Shown here: positions 42,845 to 52,400 of the stretch, piece after piece
Layout of the letters: each line of letters starts with the position of its first letter
Position numbering within the stretch: the stretch's first letter is position 1
Assembly: GCA_905216145.1 (NCBI GenBank)
Contig: CAJMST010000001.1
Span: 226,552 to 290,551 of the forward strand
Direction: 5' to 3'
DNA: 64,000 nucleotides
Source: an uncultured bacterium
GTDB taxonomy: Bacteria > Actinomycetota > Coriobacteriia > Coriobacteriales > Coriobacteriaceae
Program-made: the position numbers and the translations under genes
Notes under the pieces: generated by a model
Database searches by the model: none
Seen by the model: only the letters and a program-made list of their open reading frames with translations
What the model was told of the DNA's origin: nothing

Positions 42845-43642
42845 CTAGAGCCCCAGGATGCCACGGACAGTCTGGGCAGCCGCTGCCGGGCGATCGCGCA
42901 GGCCGTTGTGCGCGCCGGGAACCATTACGAGTGGACAGTCCAAAAGCTCAGCCGCTATCCTCGTTCCCGCCTCGCGAGGCGTACCAATCGAGAGCTCGCC
43001 CAAAAGCACGGCGGCCACCGTTTTCGACGCACGAACGCTATCCCAATCGGGAACGCAGGTCATAGTAATCCCGTATTCGTTTGCCATGAAACTGCGGCCG
43101 TTGCGCAGGGCATGCTTGGCTTCTGCCTCGGTTAACTTGGGGGCCTCAGGGTCCGAATCGCCGATGGCGCCCAGGAAGGCCCGTAATGCCCGGGAGACCT
43201 TTCCCGCGGCGATCATCTCGAGCAAAACCGGGGCCGCGCCCAGGCCGGCGCCCTCATCCGTCACGGCGGGTTCATGCAGGATCGTACGCGAGATTATGGC
43301 GGGGTTTGCACGGAGAAGCTCCAGGGCCACCAACGTACCGGCACTGTGCGCGAGCACGTTTGCCGGAACGCCAATATGCTCGATAACAGCCTGCAGGTCG
43401 GCGGCCTGGACGGCGAGGTCGTAGCGTCCGTCTGCAGCGTCGCCGCTCTCGCCGCAACCGCGGCGGTCGTAGGCAATGACGCGACAGTCGCGGGCGAGCT
43501 CGCAGGCGATGGCGTCAAAAAAGACGCCGTCGACGCACGCACCGTGCACGCACACCAAGGCGGGAGCATCAGGCGATACATCCGGGCCGGCATATTCGCG
43601 ACAGGCAATCGTGGTGCCCGCGTTCTCGACCGTAAAATCCAT
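42845..43642 (-). CDS. Alpha/beta hydrolase
   Basis: 265 residues. VCVHGACVDGVFF (oxyanion loop, about 31-43), AYDRRGCGESGD, nucleophile Ser100 in LAHSAGT (AxSxG rather than GxSxG) and a late PGAHNGL with the catalytic His. Typical monomeric alpha/beta hydrolase of the esterase or haloalkane-type group; substrate unknown. The gene stands alone. The start at 43642 is the only ATG before the family N-terminus. Confidence 0.85.
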   Translation of the reverse strand: MDFTVENAGTTIACREYAGPDVSPDAPALVCVHGACVDGVFFDAIACELARDCRVIAYDRRGCGESGDAADGRYDLAVQAADLQAVIEHIGVPANVLAHSAGTLVALELLRANPAIISRTILHEPAVTDEGAGLGAAPVLLEMIAAGKVSRALRAFLGAIGDSDPEAPKLTEAEAKHALRNGRSFMANEYGITMTCVPDWDSVRASKTVAAVLLGELSIGTPREAGTRIAAELLDCPLVMVPGAHNGLRDRPAAAAQTVRGILGL

Positions 43643-43867
43643 GTTGTGCCCCCGTCATCAATGCCCATCCAGCTGCACGTCAGTACGGTTGGATGGACCC
43701 GCATTGCCTTACGCCTTGTTAACAGATTAACTGTACCCGACCCGAGGCTTTTCATGGCACGGCATAATGAGCGACGTTAAAAAACGAAACTTGTAAAGCA
43801 AGAGCCCGCACCTTGCTTTGGAGCCGATGCTATGCTTAGGCACAATTGTCTTGAGGAGCATATGCCT

Positions 43868-44644
43868 ATGTCTACGTTTTTGAATGCCAGCCCCATCTTT
43901 GGGCCCGTTCGCAGCCGTCGCCTTGGTCTCTCGCTCGGCGTCAACATGATGCCGGCCAGCGGCAAAATCTGCACGTTCGACTGCATTTACTGCGAAAACG
44001 GCCTCAACGCCGAGCGCCCCTGCCACGAGCCGTACAACACAGCTACCGTGGTACTCGACGCACTCGAGGCAAAGCTGCGCGAGATGGCAGCCGAGGGCGA
44101 GCTCCCCGATGTGATCACCTTCGCAGGCAACGGCGAGCCCACCGCCGCACCGGAGTTTCCGCAGGCCATTGCCGGCGCCGTCGCGCTGCGCGACGAGCTT
44201 GCCCCAAACTCCAAGATCGCCGTGCTCTCCAACGGCACGCGCGCCGACCGCCCCGAGGTGCACGACGCGCTCATGATGGTCGACGACAACATTCTTAAGC
44301 TCGATACCGTCGACCCGGCATTTATCCAGCTGCTCGACCAGCCCGTTGGCCCCTACGACGTCGAGCACCAGATCGAAACGTTCGCAAGCTTTGACGGTCA
44401 CGTTATTATCCAGACGATCTTTTTGACCGGCGAGTATCAGGGCAAGCCCATCGACAACACCGGCGAGGAGTACGTTGCCCCCTGGCTCGCGGCGCTTGAG
44501 CGTATTCGCCCACAAGAAGCGACCATCTACACGGTGGCGCGCGAGACACCGATCGCCGGCCTTGCCAAAGCAGCGCCCGAGGTGCTCGATGCCATTGCCG
44601 CACGCGTGCGCGCCCTCGGCATTCCCTGCCAGGTGAGCTACTAG
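43868..44644 (+). CDS. Radical SAM domain protein
   Basis: 258 residues. The cluster-binding cysteines are in SGKICTFDCIYCENG (Cys35, 39, 42: CxxxCxxC), and GNGEPTAAPEFP is a SAM-binding segment. Short radical SAM proteins of this type (DUF/YfkA-like, anaerobic-type) have unknown function. The ATG at 43868 is chosen because GAGGAG is nine bases away; the ATG at 43862 would be only three bases away. The protein lacks an auxiliary cluster domain. Confidence 0.85.
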   Translation: MSTFLNASPIFGPVRSRRLGLSLGVNMMPASGKICTFDCIYCENGLNAERPCHEPYNTATVVLDALEAKLREMAAEGELPDVITFAGNGEPTAAPEFPQAIAGAVALRDELAPNSKIAVLSNGTRADRPEVHDALMMVDDNILKLDTVDPAFIQLLDQPVGPYDVEHQIETFASFDGHVIIQTIFLTGEYQGKPIDNTGEEYVAPWLAALERIRPQEATIYTVARETPIAGLAKAAPEVLDAIAARVRALGIPCQVSY

Positions 44645-44685
44645 CAAAACCACACAGCAGCCAGTGCCCGCCATCCCACTCCATC

Positions 44686-44752
44686 AGTTGCGGTGATATA
44701 GTTCCTATTTATGCTGTTAAACCGCTTAAATCGGAACTATATCACCGCAACT
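44686..44752. repeat. 67-bp palindrome, copy 1
   Basis: Arms AGTTGCGGTGATATAGTTCC (44686-44705) and its exact complement (44733-44752) around a 27-base centre. Two more copies of exactly the same length occur at 62530 and 63752. Confidence 0.9.
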
Positions 44753-44804
44753 TTTATGGACGCGTGAGTGGGCTATACTAGCTGCGGATGAAAGGAAGTT
44801 AGCC

Positions 44805-45692
44805 ATGTATGACAAAGGATCCGTGCCTGGCCGCAACGACGCTTGCTGGTGCGGCAGCGGCAAGAAATACAAGAAATGCCATAGCGCCTTTGATGAGCGC
44901 CTCGAGCGCTTGTGGGAAGAGGGTTGGGAGGTTCTGCCCCGCACGCTCTACAAGACGCCCGCCGATATCGAGGGAATTAAGCGCTCGGCCGCCATCAACG
45001 TGGGCGTGCTCGATTATGTGGGCGAGCATATCGCCGCAGGCATGACCACCAACCAGATCGACCAGATGATCTACGACTACACCGTCGAGCACGGCGGCAC
45101 GCCGGCCGATCTCAACTACGAGGGCTATCCCAAGAGCGTGTGCACCTCGATCAACGACGTCGTCTGCCACGGTATCCCCTGCGATACGGACGTCCTGCAC
45201 GAGGGCGACATCATCAACGTGGACTGCTCCACGATCTTGGACGGTTACTTTAGTGATTCGAGCCGTATGTTCTGCATCGGCGAGGTCTCGGCCGAGCGCC
45301 AGCGCCTGGTCGACGTCACCCGCGCCAGCGTGGAGGCGGGTCTGGCAGCCGTCAAGCCATGGCTGCCACTGTCCGTGATGGCCGAGGCCGTGCAAAAGAC
45401 GGTCGAGGACGCCGGCTTTAGCGTGGTGCGCGAGTACGGCGGACACGGCATCGGTAAGGAGTTCCACGAGGACCCGTTTGTGGGCTTTACCACCGAGGCA
45501 CCCGATGTGGACACCATCATGGCTCCGGGCATGGTCTTTACCATCGAGCCCATGGTCAATGCCGGAGCGCCCGACATTAAGATCAGCAAGGGTGACGGCT
45601 GGTGCGTGCGCACCAAGGACGGCAGCGATTCGGCCCAGTGCGAGGTACAGCTCGTGGTGACCGAGGACGGCTACGAGCTGCTGAGCTGGTAG
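44805..45692 (+). CDS. map: Methionine aminopeptidase with SEC-C zinc motif
   Basis: 295 residues. An N-terminal SEC-C motif CWCGSGKKYKKCH (Cys14, 16, 25, His26) binds zinc and probably docks to the ribosome. The peptidase domain has metal ligands Asp140 and Asp151 (VDCSTILDGYFSDSS), His214 (YGGHGIGKEFHEDP), Glu248 (FTIEPM) and Glu280 (AQCEVQLVVT). It removes initiator Met from nascent proteins. GGAAG precedes the ATG. It is followed by a terminator, so it stands alone. Confidence 0.95.
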   Translation: MYDKGSVPGRNDACWCGSGKKYKKCHSAFDERLERLWEEGWEVLPRTLYKTPADIEGIKRSAAINVGVLDYVGEHIAAGMTTNQIDQMIYDYTVEHGGTPADLNYEGYPKSVCTSINDVVCHGIPCDTDVLHEGDIINVDCSTILDGYFSDSSRMFCIGEVSAERQRLVDVTRASVEAGLAAVKPWLPLSVMAEAVQKTVEDAGFSVVREYGGHGIGKEFHEDPFVGFTTEAPDVDTIMAPGMVFTIEPMVNAGAPDIKISKGDGWCVRTKDGSDSAQCEVQLVVTEDGYELLSW

Positions 45693-45701
45693 CCGTGGAT
45701 G

Positions 45702-45746
45702 CGCCGGATGCCGACGGGCACGCTCGTCTTGCATCCGGCGTTTTTA
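45702..45746 (+). terminator. Terminator of map
   Basis: Stem CGCCGGATGC / GCATCCGGCG followed by TTTTTATTTG. Confidence 0.9.
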
Positions 45747-45767
45747 TTTGAACGTTTTGCCTGATAA

Positions 45768-45802
45768 AACCTGCCAAAATAAACCTGTCCCTTTTTGGCG
45801 GG
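45768..45802. repeat. Dispersed hairpin repeat (AACCTGCC stem)
   Basis: Arms AACCTGCCAAAA / TTTTTGGCGGGT; the minus strand carries AAAGGGACAGG. It sits in the leader of the dehydrogenase gene, ending 20 bp before its start. Confidence 0.75.
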
Positions 45803-45822
45803 TCGAGCGGAGAGGACTGCTT

Positions 45823-46758
45823 GTGAACATCCTGGTTTTGCTGCCCGTCAACGACCGCCATCGCGCAATTCTTGAGTCGAGCGCTCCGGGCGAGGACTTT
45901 ATCTACACGAGCTCCGACGCCGCCACGCGCGAGCAGGTCGCCGATGCCGACGTGATCCTGGGCAACATCGACCCTGACATGCTCACGGCATGCGAGCATC
46001 TCCAGCTGTTGCAATTGCAGACCGCCGGCTATGACGACTACCTTACCGCCGGCACCGTGCCGGCTGAAGCCAAGCTGTCTTGCTCAATCGGCGCCTACGG
46101 TCAGGCCGTGAGCGAGCATATGTTTGCCATGGTGCTGTCTATGATGAAGCGCCTGCCCGGCTACCAGGACCTGCAGCGCGAGCATCGCTGGGAGGACTTG
46201 GGCCCGGTCACCTCGCTCAAAAACGCCAACGTGCTGGTGCTGGGCGCGGGCGATATCGGCGGCCACTTTGCCACGCTCTGCCGCAGCATGGGCGCACACG
46301 TCCGCGGCATCAAGCGCCATCCGCTCGTCTACCCCATTGTGTTTGAGGACATGGACGGCATGGACGCCCTGTCTGAGCGTCTGGCGGAGGCAGACGTCGT
46401 CGCGTCCTTTATGCCGAGCACACCCGAGACCCGCGGCCTGGCGAACGCCGAGTTCTTCGCTGCGATGAAACCGGGCGCGTTCTTTGCCAATGGCGGCCGC
46501 GGCGACCTTGTTGTTGCCGACGATCTGGTTGCCGCTCTTGAGTCGGGACATCTCGCCGGCGCCGCGGTCGACGTCACCGACCCCGAGCCGCTGCCTGCGA
46601 CAAGCCCCCTGTGGGATGCGCCCAACATGCTCATCACGCCGCATATCTCGGGCTGGTTCCACTTGGAGGCTGCGCTCAACAATGTGGTCGACATCGCCGC
46701 GGAAAATCTGCGTCATCTGCAGGCCGGCGAGACGCTTCGCTGCTGGATCGAGCATTAA
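45823..46758 (+). CDS. D-2-hydroxyacid dehydrogenase family protein
   Basis: 311 residues from the GTG at 45823, with GGAGAGG seven bases upstream. NAD-binding motif GAGDIGGHFATLC (about residues 142-154), catalytic Arg in ANGGRGDLV, Glu in VTDPEPLP and His in ITPHISGWF. Members reduce or oxidise 2-hydroxy acids such as glycerate, lactate or phosphoglycerate. The longer in-frame reading upstream runs into the hairpin repeat and is not credible. Confidence 0.9.
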   Translation: MNILVLLPVNDRHRAILESSAPGEDFIYTSSDAATREQVADADVILGNIDPDMLTACEHLQLLQLQTAGYDDYLTAGTVPAEAKLSCSIGAYGQAVSEHMFAMVLSMMKRLPGYQDLQREHRWEDLGPVTSLKNANVLVLGAGDIGGHFATLCRSMGAHVRGIKRHPLVYPIVFEDMDGMDALSERLAEADVVASFMPSTPETRGLANAEFFAAMKPGAFFANGGRGDLVVADDLVAALESGHLAGAAVDVTDPEPLPATSPLWDAPNMLITPHISGWFHLEAALNNVVDIAAENLRHLQAGETLRCWIEH

Positions 46759-46760
46759 AA

Positions 46761-46787
46761 ATTACGCCGTTTTACAAACGGCGTAAT
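46761..46787 (+). terminator. Terminator of the dehydrogenase gene
   Basis: A perfect 12-bp stem ATTACGCCGTTT / AAACGGCGTAAT with a three-base loop, directly after the stop codon; the T-run is poor. Confidence 0.7.
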
Positions 46788-46800
46788 GAGCCGACGCTGC

Positions 46801-46899
46801 GAGCCCGCCGTTTGGCCAATCTGCCGTTCAATTTCAAAGGCGCGACCAGAAGGTCAGCGCCTTTTCATTTCACGGCACCTTGTCTCAAACGGCGGGCTC
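46801..46899. repeat. 99-bp nested palindrome
   Basis: Outer arms GAGCCCGCCGTTT / AAACGGCGGGCTC (46801-46813, 46887-46899) with an inner hairpin AAAGGCGC / GCGCCTTTT. A further AGCCGAC / GTCGGCT pair lies outside. No credible gene is in this 240-bp gap. Confidence 0.65.
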
Positions 46900-47001
46900 T
46901 CGCTGGCGTGCGCTCTACCTGCGGCGTTTCGCTGGTGTCGGCTTCATCTGCAAGCCTTAGCAGCTCCGCCTTGCCGTTCGCGTTGCGGCATTTGCCCGGA
47001 T

Positions 47002-47040
47002 AAAACCTGCCAAAATTAACATCCCTCTTTGGCAGGTTTT
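47002..47040 (-). repeat. Dispersed hairpin repeat (AAAACCTGCC stem) at the M18 stop codon
   Basis: Perfect 13-bp arms AAAACCTGCCAAA / TTTGGCAGGTTTT with AGGGATG in the loop (minus strand). It overlaps the M18 stop codon (47039-47041) by two bases and can terminate transcription. Confidence 0.8.
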
Positions 47041-48424
47041 AGAGTTCCACGCTTTCGGCGCCGTTGATGTTCAGGTCGCGCTCGTAGAAGGCGGTGAGAG
47101 CGCGGATGGCGTACATCACGTCGCGTACGCCGCCGGTCTCGTAGCTTGAGTGCATGGCCAGCTGCGGCAGGCCCACGTCCACGGCGTGCATGCTCGCCTG
47201 CATGTTCGACAGGTTGCCGAGCGTGGAGCCACCCGCCATATCGCTCTTGTTGGCGAAGGCCTGTGTGGGTACGTCGGCGTCATCGCAGATGGCCTGGAAC
47301 ACCGCGCGGCTAAAGGCATCGGTGCAGTAGTGCTGGTTGGCGGCTTCTTTGATGACGATGCCGCCGTTGAGCACAACCTGGTTGCGGGCATCGCACTTCT
47401 CGGCGTGGTTGGGGTGCACGGCATGTGCGTTGTCGCAGCTCACGAGCATCGAGGCGGCAAGCGCACGGTGGTACGACTCGTCGTCAAAGCCCAGCGATCC
47501 GTTGATGCGGCGCAGCGCGTCGGCCAAGAACGTCGACATGGCGCCCTGCTTGGTCTCGGAGCCAACCTCCTCGTTATCAAAGCAGCAAAAGACCGAAACG
47601 TCGTGCGCATTCTCGGCACCCAAAAATGCCTGCAGCGAGGTGTAGGCGCAGGCCAGGTCGTCGAGCTTGGGCGTCGAGATAAACTCATCGGCCCAGCCCC
47701 AAATACGCGCATCCTGACGATTGACCAGGAACAGATCGCGGCCCAAAATTTGCTCGGGCTCAACATCCAGCTCGTCGGCGATCAGGGCGTCAAAGTCGCC
47801 CTGCTTAAGGTCACCAGCGCTGATGAGCGGGCACAGGTCAACAGCTCGGTTGGGCGCAAAGCCCTCGTTAACGCCACGATTCATATGGATGGCAAGGCTT
47901 GGGATAATAGCGACCTCGCGCTCGGTGGCAAGCAGGCGGCTCTCAATACGGTCGCCCTCGCGCACCAACACGCGGCCCGCGAGCGCCAGCGGGCGATCGA
48001 ACCAGGTGTAGTCGATCATGCCGCCGTAGGCCTCGGTGTTCAGGCGCAGCGTCTCGCCCGCACCGTCGAGCTCGGGCACAGCCTTGACCTTAAACGTCGG
48101 CGAATCGCTGTGCGACGCCGTGAGCTGAAAATGATAGTCGCCGGCAACGCCGTCCTCGCCCCAGGTTGCGGCCAGGTCCTCGCCCACCTTAAAGGCAACA
48201 ACGCTCGAGGTGTTGCGCTGCGTGTAATAACGCCCGCCCGGCTCGATGTCCCACGCCGCGTTCTCGGGCAGGTAGGTAAAGCCCGCCTCGTCGAGCTCGG
48301 CCATAATGGTCGCCGCCGTATGGAACATGCTGGGGCACGCCTCGATAAAGTCGATAAGGTCGTTGGCGGCCTCGATATCGTCGGCCGTCACATGCGCGCG
48401 CCCGGGCGTTTCCTGATCCGTCAT
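47039..48424 (-). CDS. M18-family aminopeptidase
   Basis: 461 residues from the ATG at 48424 (AAAGGGGAGA just upstream). Binuclear zinc peptidase of the aspartyl-aminopeptidase type: LTASHSDSPTFKVK (first His ligand), VFCCFDNEEVGSETKQGA (catalytic Glu region), SCDNAHAVHPNH and the final AMHSSYETGG (His). It removes acidic N-terminal residues from peptides, consistent with peptide catabolism. Length is normal. A longer in-frame reading to 48574 lacks a ribosome site. Confidence 0.93.
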   Translation of the reverse strand: MTDQETPGRAHVTADDIEAANDLIDFIEACPSMFHTAATIMAELDEAGFTYLPENAAWDIEPGGRYYTQRNTSSVVAFKVGEDLAATWGEDGVAGDYHFQLTASHSDSPTFKVKAVPELDGAGETLRLNTEAYGGMIDYTWFDRPLALAGRVLVREGDRIESRLLATEREVAIIPSLAIHMNRGVNEGFAPNRAVDLCPLISAGDLKQGDFDALIADELDVEPEQILGRDLFLVNRQDARIWGWADEFISTPKLDDLACAYTSLQAFLGAENAHDVSVFCCFDNEEVGSETKQGAMSTFLADALRRINGSLGFDDESYHRALAASMLVSCDNAHAVHPNHAEKCDARNQVVLNGGIVIKEAANQHYCTDAFSRAVFQAICDDADVPTQAFANKSDMAGGSTLGNLSNMQASMHAVDVGLPQLAMHSSYETGGVRDVMYAIRALTAFYERDLNINGAESVEL

Positions 48425-48613
48425 GCTCTCCCCTTTCGCTGGGTTGATGGTCCCCTCCAGCATACCCCCAACTGACCGGCCTGTCCGACAAATCGAATGC
48501 CGAACAAAGTCAGACGCTCCAAACAGAAAAGTCGATGCTCTTGCGTTACGAGCAAACGACAATTGAATTGACAAGTTAACCAGTGGTAATTTCTGGTATT
48601 TTTGTTAACTGCC

Positions 48614-48646
48614 TATAACTTTTTGCGACAAACAATATAAGTTATA
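48614..48646. promoter_or_regulatory. Inverted repeat upstream of the flavinylation locus
   Basis: Arms TATAACTT / AAGTTATA (48614-48621, 48639-48646), with a TTGACA (48568-48573) and paired GTTAAC boxes just upstream. The 324-bp leader is AT-rich compared with the genome and probably holds the promoter and an operator for the long operon. I could not fix a convincing -10. Confidence 0.4.
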
Positions 48647-48748
48647 CGGCACTTGCCTGTCATGTGCGACGTACATGACCACTGTCCATCCGGGTGCAAA
48701 AGGAAAGGAGAGCAGCACCCAACGACCGATCGATAGAAAAGAGGTTCT

Positions 48749-49438
48749 ATGCACAACGATAACGCTGTGCTGTGCAAGCTCAACACCGTGGGCAGCAATG
48801 CCTGCCGAGGCGCACTCATCGCCGCGATGACCGTCTCGATGATGCCTACCAGCGCTTTTGCCGCAGCAGCAACAACGGAGACCGGCTCCGAAGCTACCAA
48901 CAACGCGCCGATCTCCGCCACAAATGAGGAAACGAAGTCCCTCAGCTCCGAGTATAGCCTGAGTGCCGTCTCTGACGACGCCACGTCCTCCTCTACCAGC
49001 TACGATTTGACCAAAATCGCAGATGGCACGTATGAGGGCACGGCCACGGCCAACTCGAATGACCCCGCTGCAGGCGGAAACGAGTGGGACGTCGACAGCT
49101 ACGAGGTCAAGGTAACCGTACAGGTTGCCTCGCACAAGATCGCCTCCGTTAAGGTCTCCGATGAGACTTACGATGCGCTGACTGGCGAGAGCTGGGACTA
49201 TCTCGACAAAGCCGAAAACGGCAATGCCCGCAAGCATGTCACTGGTATGGCGGACAAGATCGTCGAGGCGAACGGAACAAGCGTTGATGCCGTCTCCACT
49301 GCCACCGTCTCGTCCAACGCCATCAAGGCTGCCGTCGATAATGCCCTGCAGGCTGCCTATGACGAGCAGAATCCGTCGACCCCTGCGACCGACGAGTACA
49401 CCTACGGCTACGCTGGCCTGACGTGGGCCGAGTATTGA
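48749..49438 (+). CDS. FMN-binding surface protein, N-terminal part, ended by in-frame UGA
   Basis: 229 residues. Signal peptide (about 20-39, ending SAFAAA), Ser/Thr-rich linker, then an FMN-binding domain (about 85-205: KIADGTYEGTATANS through SVDAVSTATVSSNAIKAAVD). The flavinylation motif is STATVS rather than the usual SGATxS, so covalent FMN attachment by ApbE may be impaired. The frame then reads YGYAGLTWAEY and meets a TGA at 49436-49438. The same frame continues without any gap as AGENVQAAGSS, so this is one gene split by a single stop codon. The rest is the 49451-52576 entry. Confidence 0.8.
   Translation: MHNDNAVLCKLNTVGSNACRGALIAAMTVSMMPTSAFAAAATTETGSEATNNAPISATNEETKSLSSEYSLSAVSDDATSSSTSYDLTKIADGTYEGTATANSNDPAAGGNEWDVDSYEVKVTVQVASHKIASVKVSDETYDALTGESWDYLDKAENGNARKHVTGMADKIVEANGTSVDAVSTATVSSNAIKAAVDNALQAAYDEQNPSTPATDEYTYGYAGLTWAEY
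49436..49438 (+). other. In-frame UGA splitting the FMN/Tp47 surface protein
   Basis: WAEY-UGA-AGEN. By memory of the Treponema pallidum Tp47 sequence, the corresponding segment is ADYWAGE, placing a Trp exactly at the UGA. One G-to-A change (TGG to TGA at 49438) explains it. Confidence 0.75.
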
Positions 49439-49450
49439 GCGGGTGAAAAC

Positions 49451-52400
49451 GTGCAGGCGGCAGGGTCCTCCGCTTCGTCGAGCGAGCTCGATTCCCGCAA
49501 CGAGGCCGACAAGGGCGCTTTTGACGTAGTGACCCGTGCAACCTTTAACCACGGCCTGCATCGCGGCAGCTACCAGTGCACCGACGTGATCGAAACTGCC
49601 GAGGGCGCAAAAATTTACCCTTCGTATTATCCTGACAGCAAGTCCTTTGTTGATGTCGATGGCAACCACTTTTCTATTAACAGCAAGGCTAAGACCGTGA
49701 CGGCGGCTGACGGCACGGTGTACACCATGACGGGTCACAAGGTCACAGGACTCAAGTACGTTCCCGTCAAAATCAAGACCAGCGATCTGGAAGCTTTTAA
49801 GGCGAGCCACAGCTTTGTCGCCAATGGCGAGACACTCGCCGGCGGCTACGGCGAAAATAACCTCCATGCTTACTCCGGCCTGGTTGCGGCCGTCGACGCC
49901 TACACCAACGGCCTTAAGACCGTGACCAACAACAACGGAACCTTCAGCTTCTCGGCCGCCGCCACCGGCACCGACTCGGGCATCAAGGGCCAGGAGCTCA
50001 AGACCGCCACGGGTATTCAACCCACGGTTAAGGACGCGAGCGGCTCCTACGGCGAGTTCCTGCGCGTAGACCTCAACGGCGACTATGGTGACCTGGGCGC
50101 CAATATGCAAAGCGTCACCTGGACCTATTACGGCAACGACGCGACCTGCACCAACGCCCTTGCCACCTACGGCACCAAGTTCGCGGCCGACAACTGGATG
50201 CACAAGTCCATGGGCATTCAGCTGGGCCTCACTAAATCCGAGCGCTGCCAGCTGCCCAAGGGCACCAACGGCACCGGCTACTGGAAGCTTACCGTCCATG
50301 CCTTGGGCTACAACGATTACACCTACACCTTCCAGGCGACCGATGACAACATCGTGGGTGCCAAGGAGCCGGTGACCGACGCCACCAAGGCCCAGCTACA
50401 GAAGCTCTACGACAAGGCGACGTCCCTCGATAAGTCCAAGTACACCAAGGACTCCTGGACCGCCTCGTCCATCGAGACCGAAACCGCCGAGACCAAGGAC
50501 CTGCTCGCCAAGAAAAACCTGGGCGAAGCCGAGGCCGCCGAGCAGATCACTCACCTGCAGGGCGCGCTCGACGCGCTCGTGAGCCTGTATCCCCAGGCCG
50601 GCGACTACGTACTCATGAACATCCCCTACAGCGACTTCTATGCTGCCGAGCAGAACAACTCAGGTACCGACGTGGTGACGTCCGCCACGAAGCAGAAGAC
50701 GCGCTCCAGCTTGGCGAGCGGCTCCTACCACGTCAATTCCGACGGTACGGATATCTCGGGCGCCACGTTTGCCGTCAAGGTGGGCGAAGGCGACATCGAT
50801 TGGTCCAAGTTCACCCGTGTGACCGACGACAGCTCCGTTACGATCACCACCTCGATCAAGGGCAAGGTGTCCACGACAACCTACAAGGGCAAGGACGCCC
50901 TGTTTGAGTCTCCGGACTACTCTTACTACGTGCTGCCCGCCGGCGAGGGTCCGACCAATTACAAGGAGCTCACCTCCGATTCCGAGGGCAACCTGCGCTT
51001 TGGCGCTGTCGAGGGCAAGGAAGCCACCAAGCTTGAAAACGTCACCCCCGACTTTAAGACCTCCAGCAAGTACGGCGACTACGAGATTGACTTTAAGAAC
51101 CTGCGCGAGCAGATGGTCGACGCCGACGGCAACCAGGCGACCGTATACGGTGCCGTGGTCAACGCCGCCGATGCGGACGGCACCACCGAGGGCTATGGCA
51201 TGCGCACCGTCGAGAACATCTGGAAGGGCAAGGAGATTGCCTGGAGCTGCGGCCTGGTCAACGAGTCTCACGGCAGCCCGTTGAGCTCGCAGTACTACAA
51301 GTCCATGATGGGCAAGACCATCAAGAGTGTGACGTTCTACACCTCTACGGGCACCTACACCGTTGCCATGGACCAGTACGTCCCCGTCAAGGCTTCCAAG
51401 TCCGAGATCAACGTCGAGGCGAGCGCCGAGGCCGACGCAAAGACCGCTGAGGTCAAGGCGACGCTGCCGGCAGACTTCAAGGTCGAGTACAAGCTCGACG
51501 ACGCCGATGCCACGGTCGACAACGGCACGTTCTCCATCAAGGACCTCAAGCCCGGCAAGCACACCCTCGTGGCGCACGACGCCTTGGGCAAGTACGCTGA
51601 CGTGACGAGCGAGTTCACCGTCTCCACCGTCAAGACCGTCGCGACCTTCGATGAGGGCACCTCGAAGATCACCGCCGCCAACGAGGGCGACGATGTTAAG
51701 AACTTTATCGGCAACATCACCACGGTCAACGTCAACGGCACCGACTACGCCGCCTCCGGTCGCGATTCCGTCAAGATCATTAACGCCGACGGCTCTATCA
51801 ACCTCGAAGCCGTCGCCGGCGGCCAGCAGGGTGGCAAGCCTAAGGCCGCAGGCCAGCAGCAGGGCACCAAGGTGTTTGCCAACTACGGCACCTACACCAT
51901 CAAGGTGACCTCCACGGGCTACAACACCCCGCTCGAGTTCACCTTTACCTACAAGGCCGACCGCACCGACCTCGATAAGGCCATCGGCGCAGCCGAGCAG
52001 CTCGACCAGAGCGCCTTTACCGCTGTCTCCTGGAACGCCATGAGCGACGCCCTCAGCGCCGCCAAGACCGTCCAGGCCAACGCCGCCGCCACCGACGACG
52101 ACATCGCCCAGGCCCTGAACGCGCTCAACAGCGCCGTGGCCAACCTCGCCGCCAAGGCGACTGATGAGGCCAAGTCCGCGCTCGCCAGCCAAATCGAGAG
52201 CGCCGGCGCTGTCAAGAATGACGGCTACACCGACGCCTCCTGGAACGACTTCCAGACAGCACTCGATGAGGCCAAGCAGGTTGCCGCCTCCGAGGACCCC
52301 TCCGCCAGCGAGGTGGCTTCTGCCGTTGACAAGCTGAAGGCCACCCAGGACGCACTTACCAAGAAGGGCACGGAGGGAAAGCCCGCCGGTGGCTCCACCT

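Noticed and set aside
43727..44674. A 315-codon minus-strand frame over the radical SAM gene
   Set aside because: A shadow of the radical SAM coding sequence.
49436..49520. Selenocysteine insertion at the UGA
   Set aside because: Only a weak AGCGG/CCGCT pairing was found near the codon, no SECIS-like loop, and the aligned residue in Tp47 is Trp rather than Cys.
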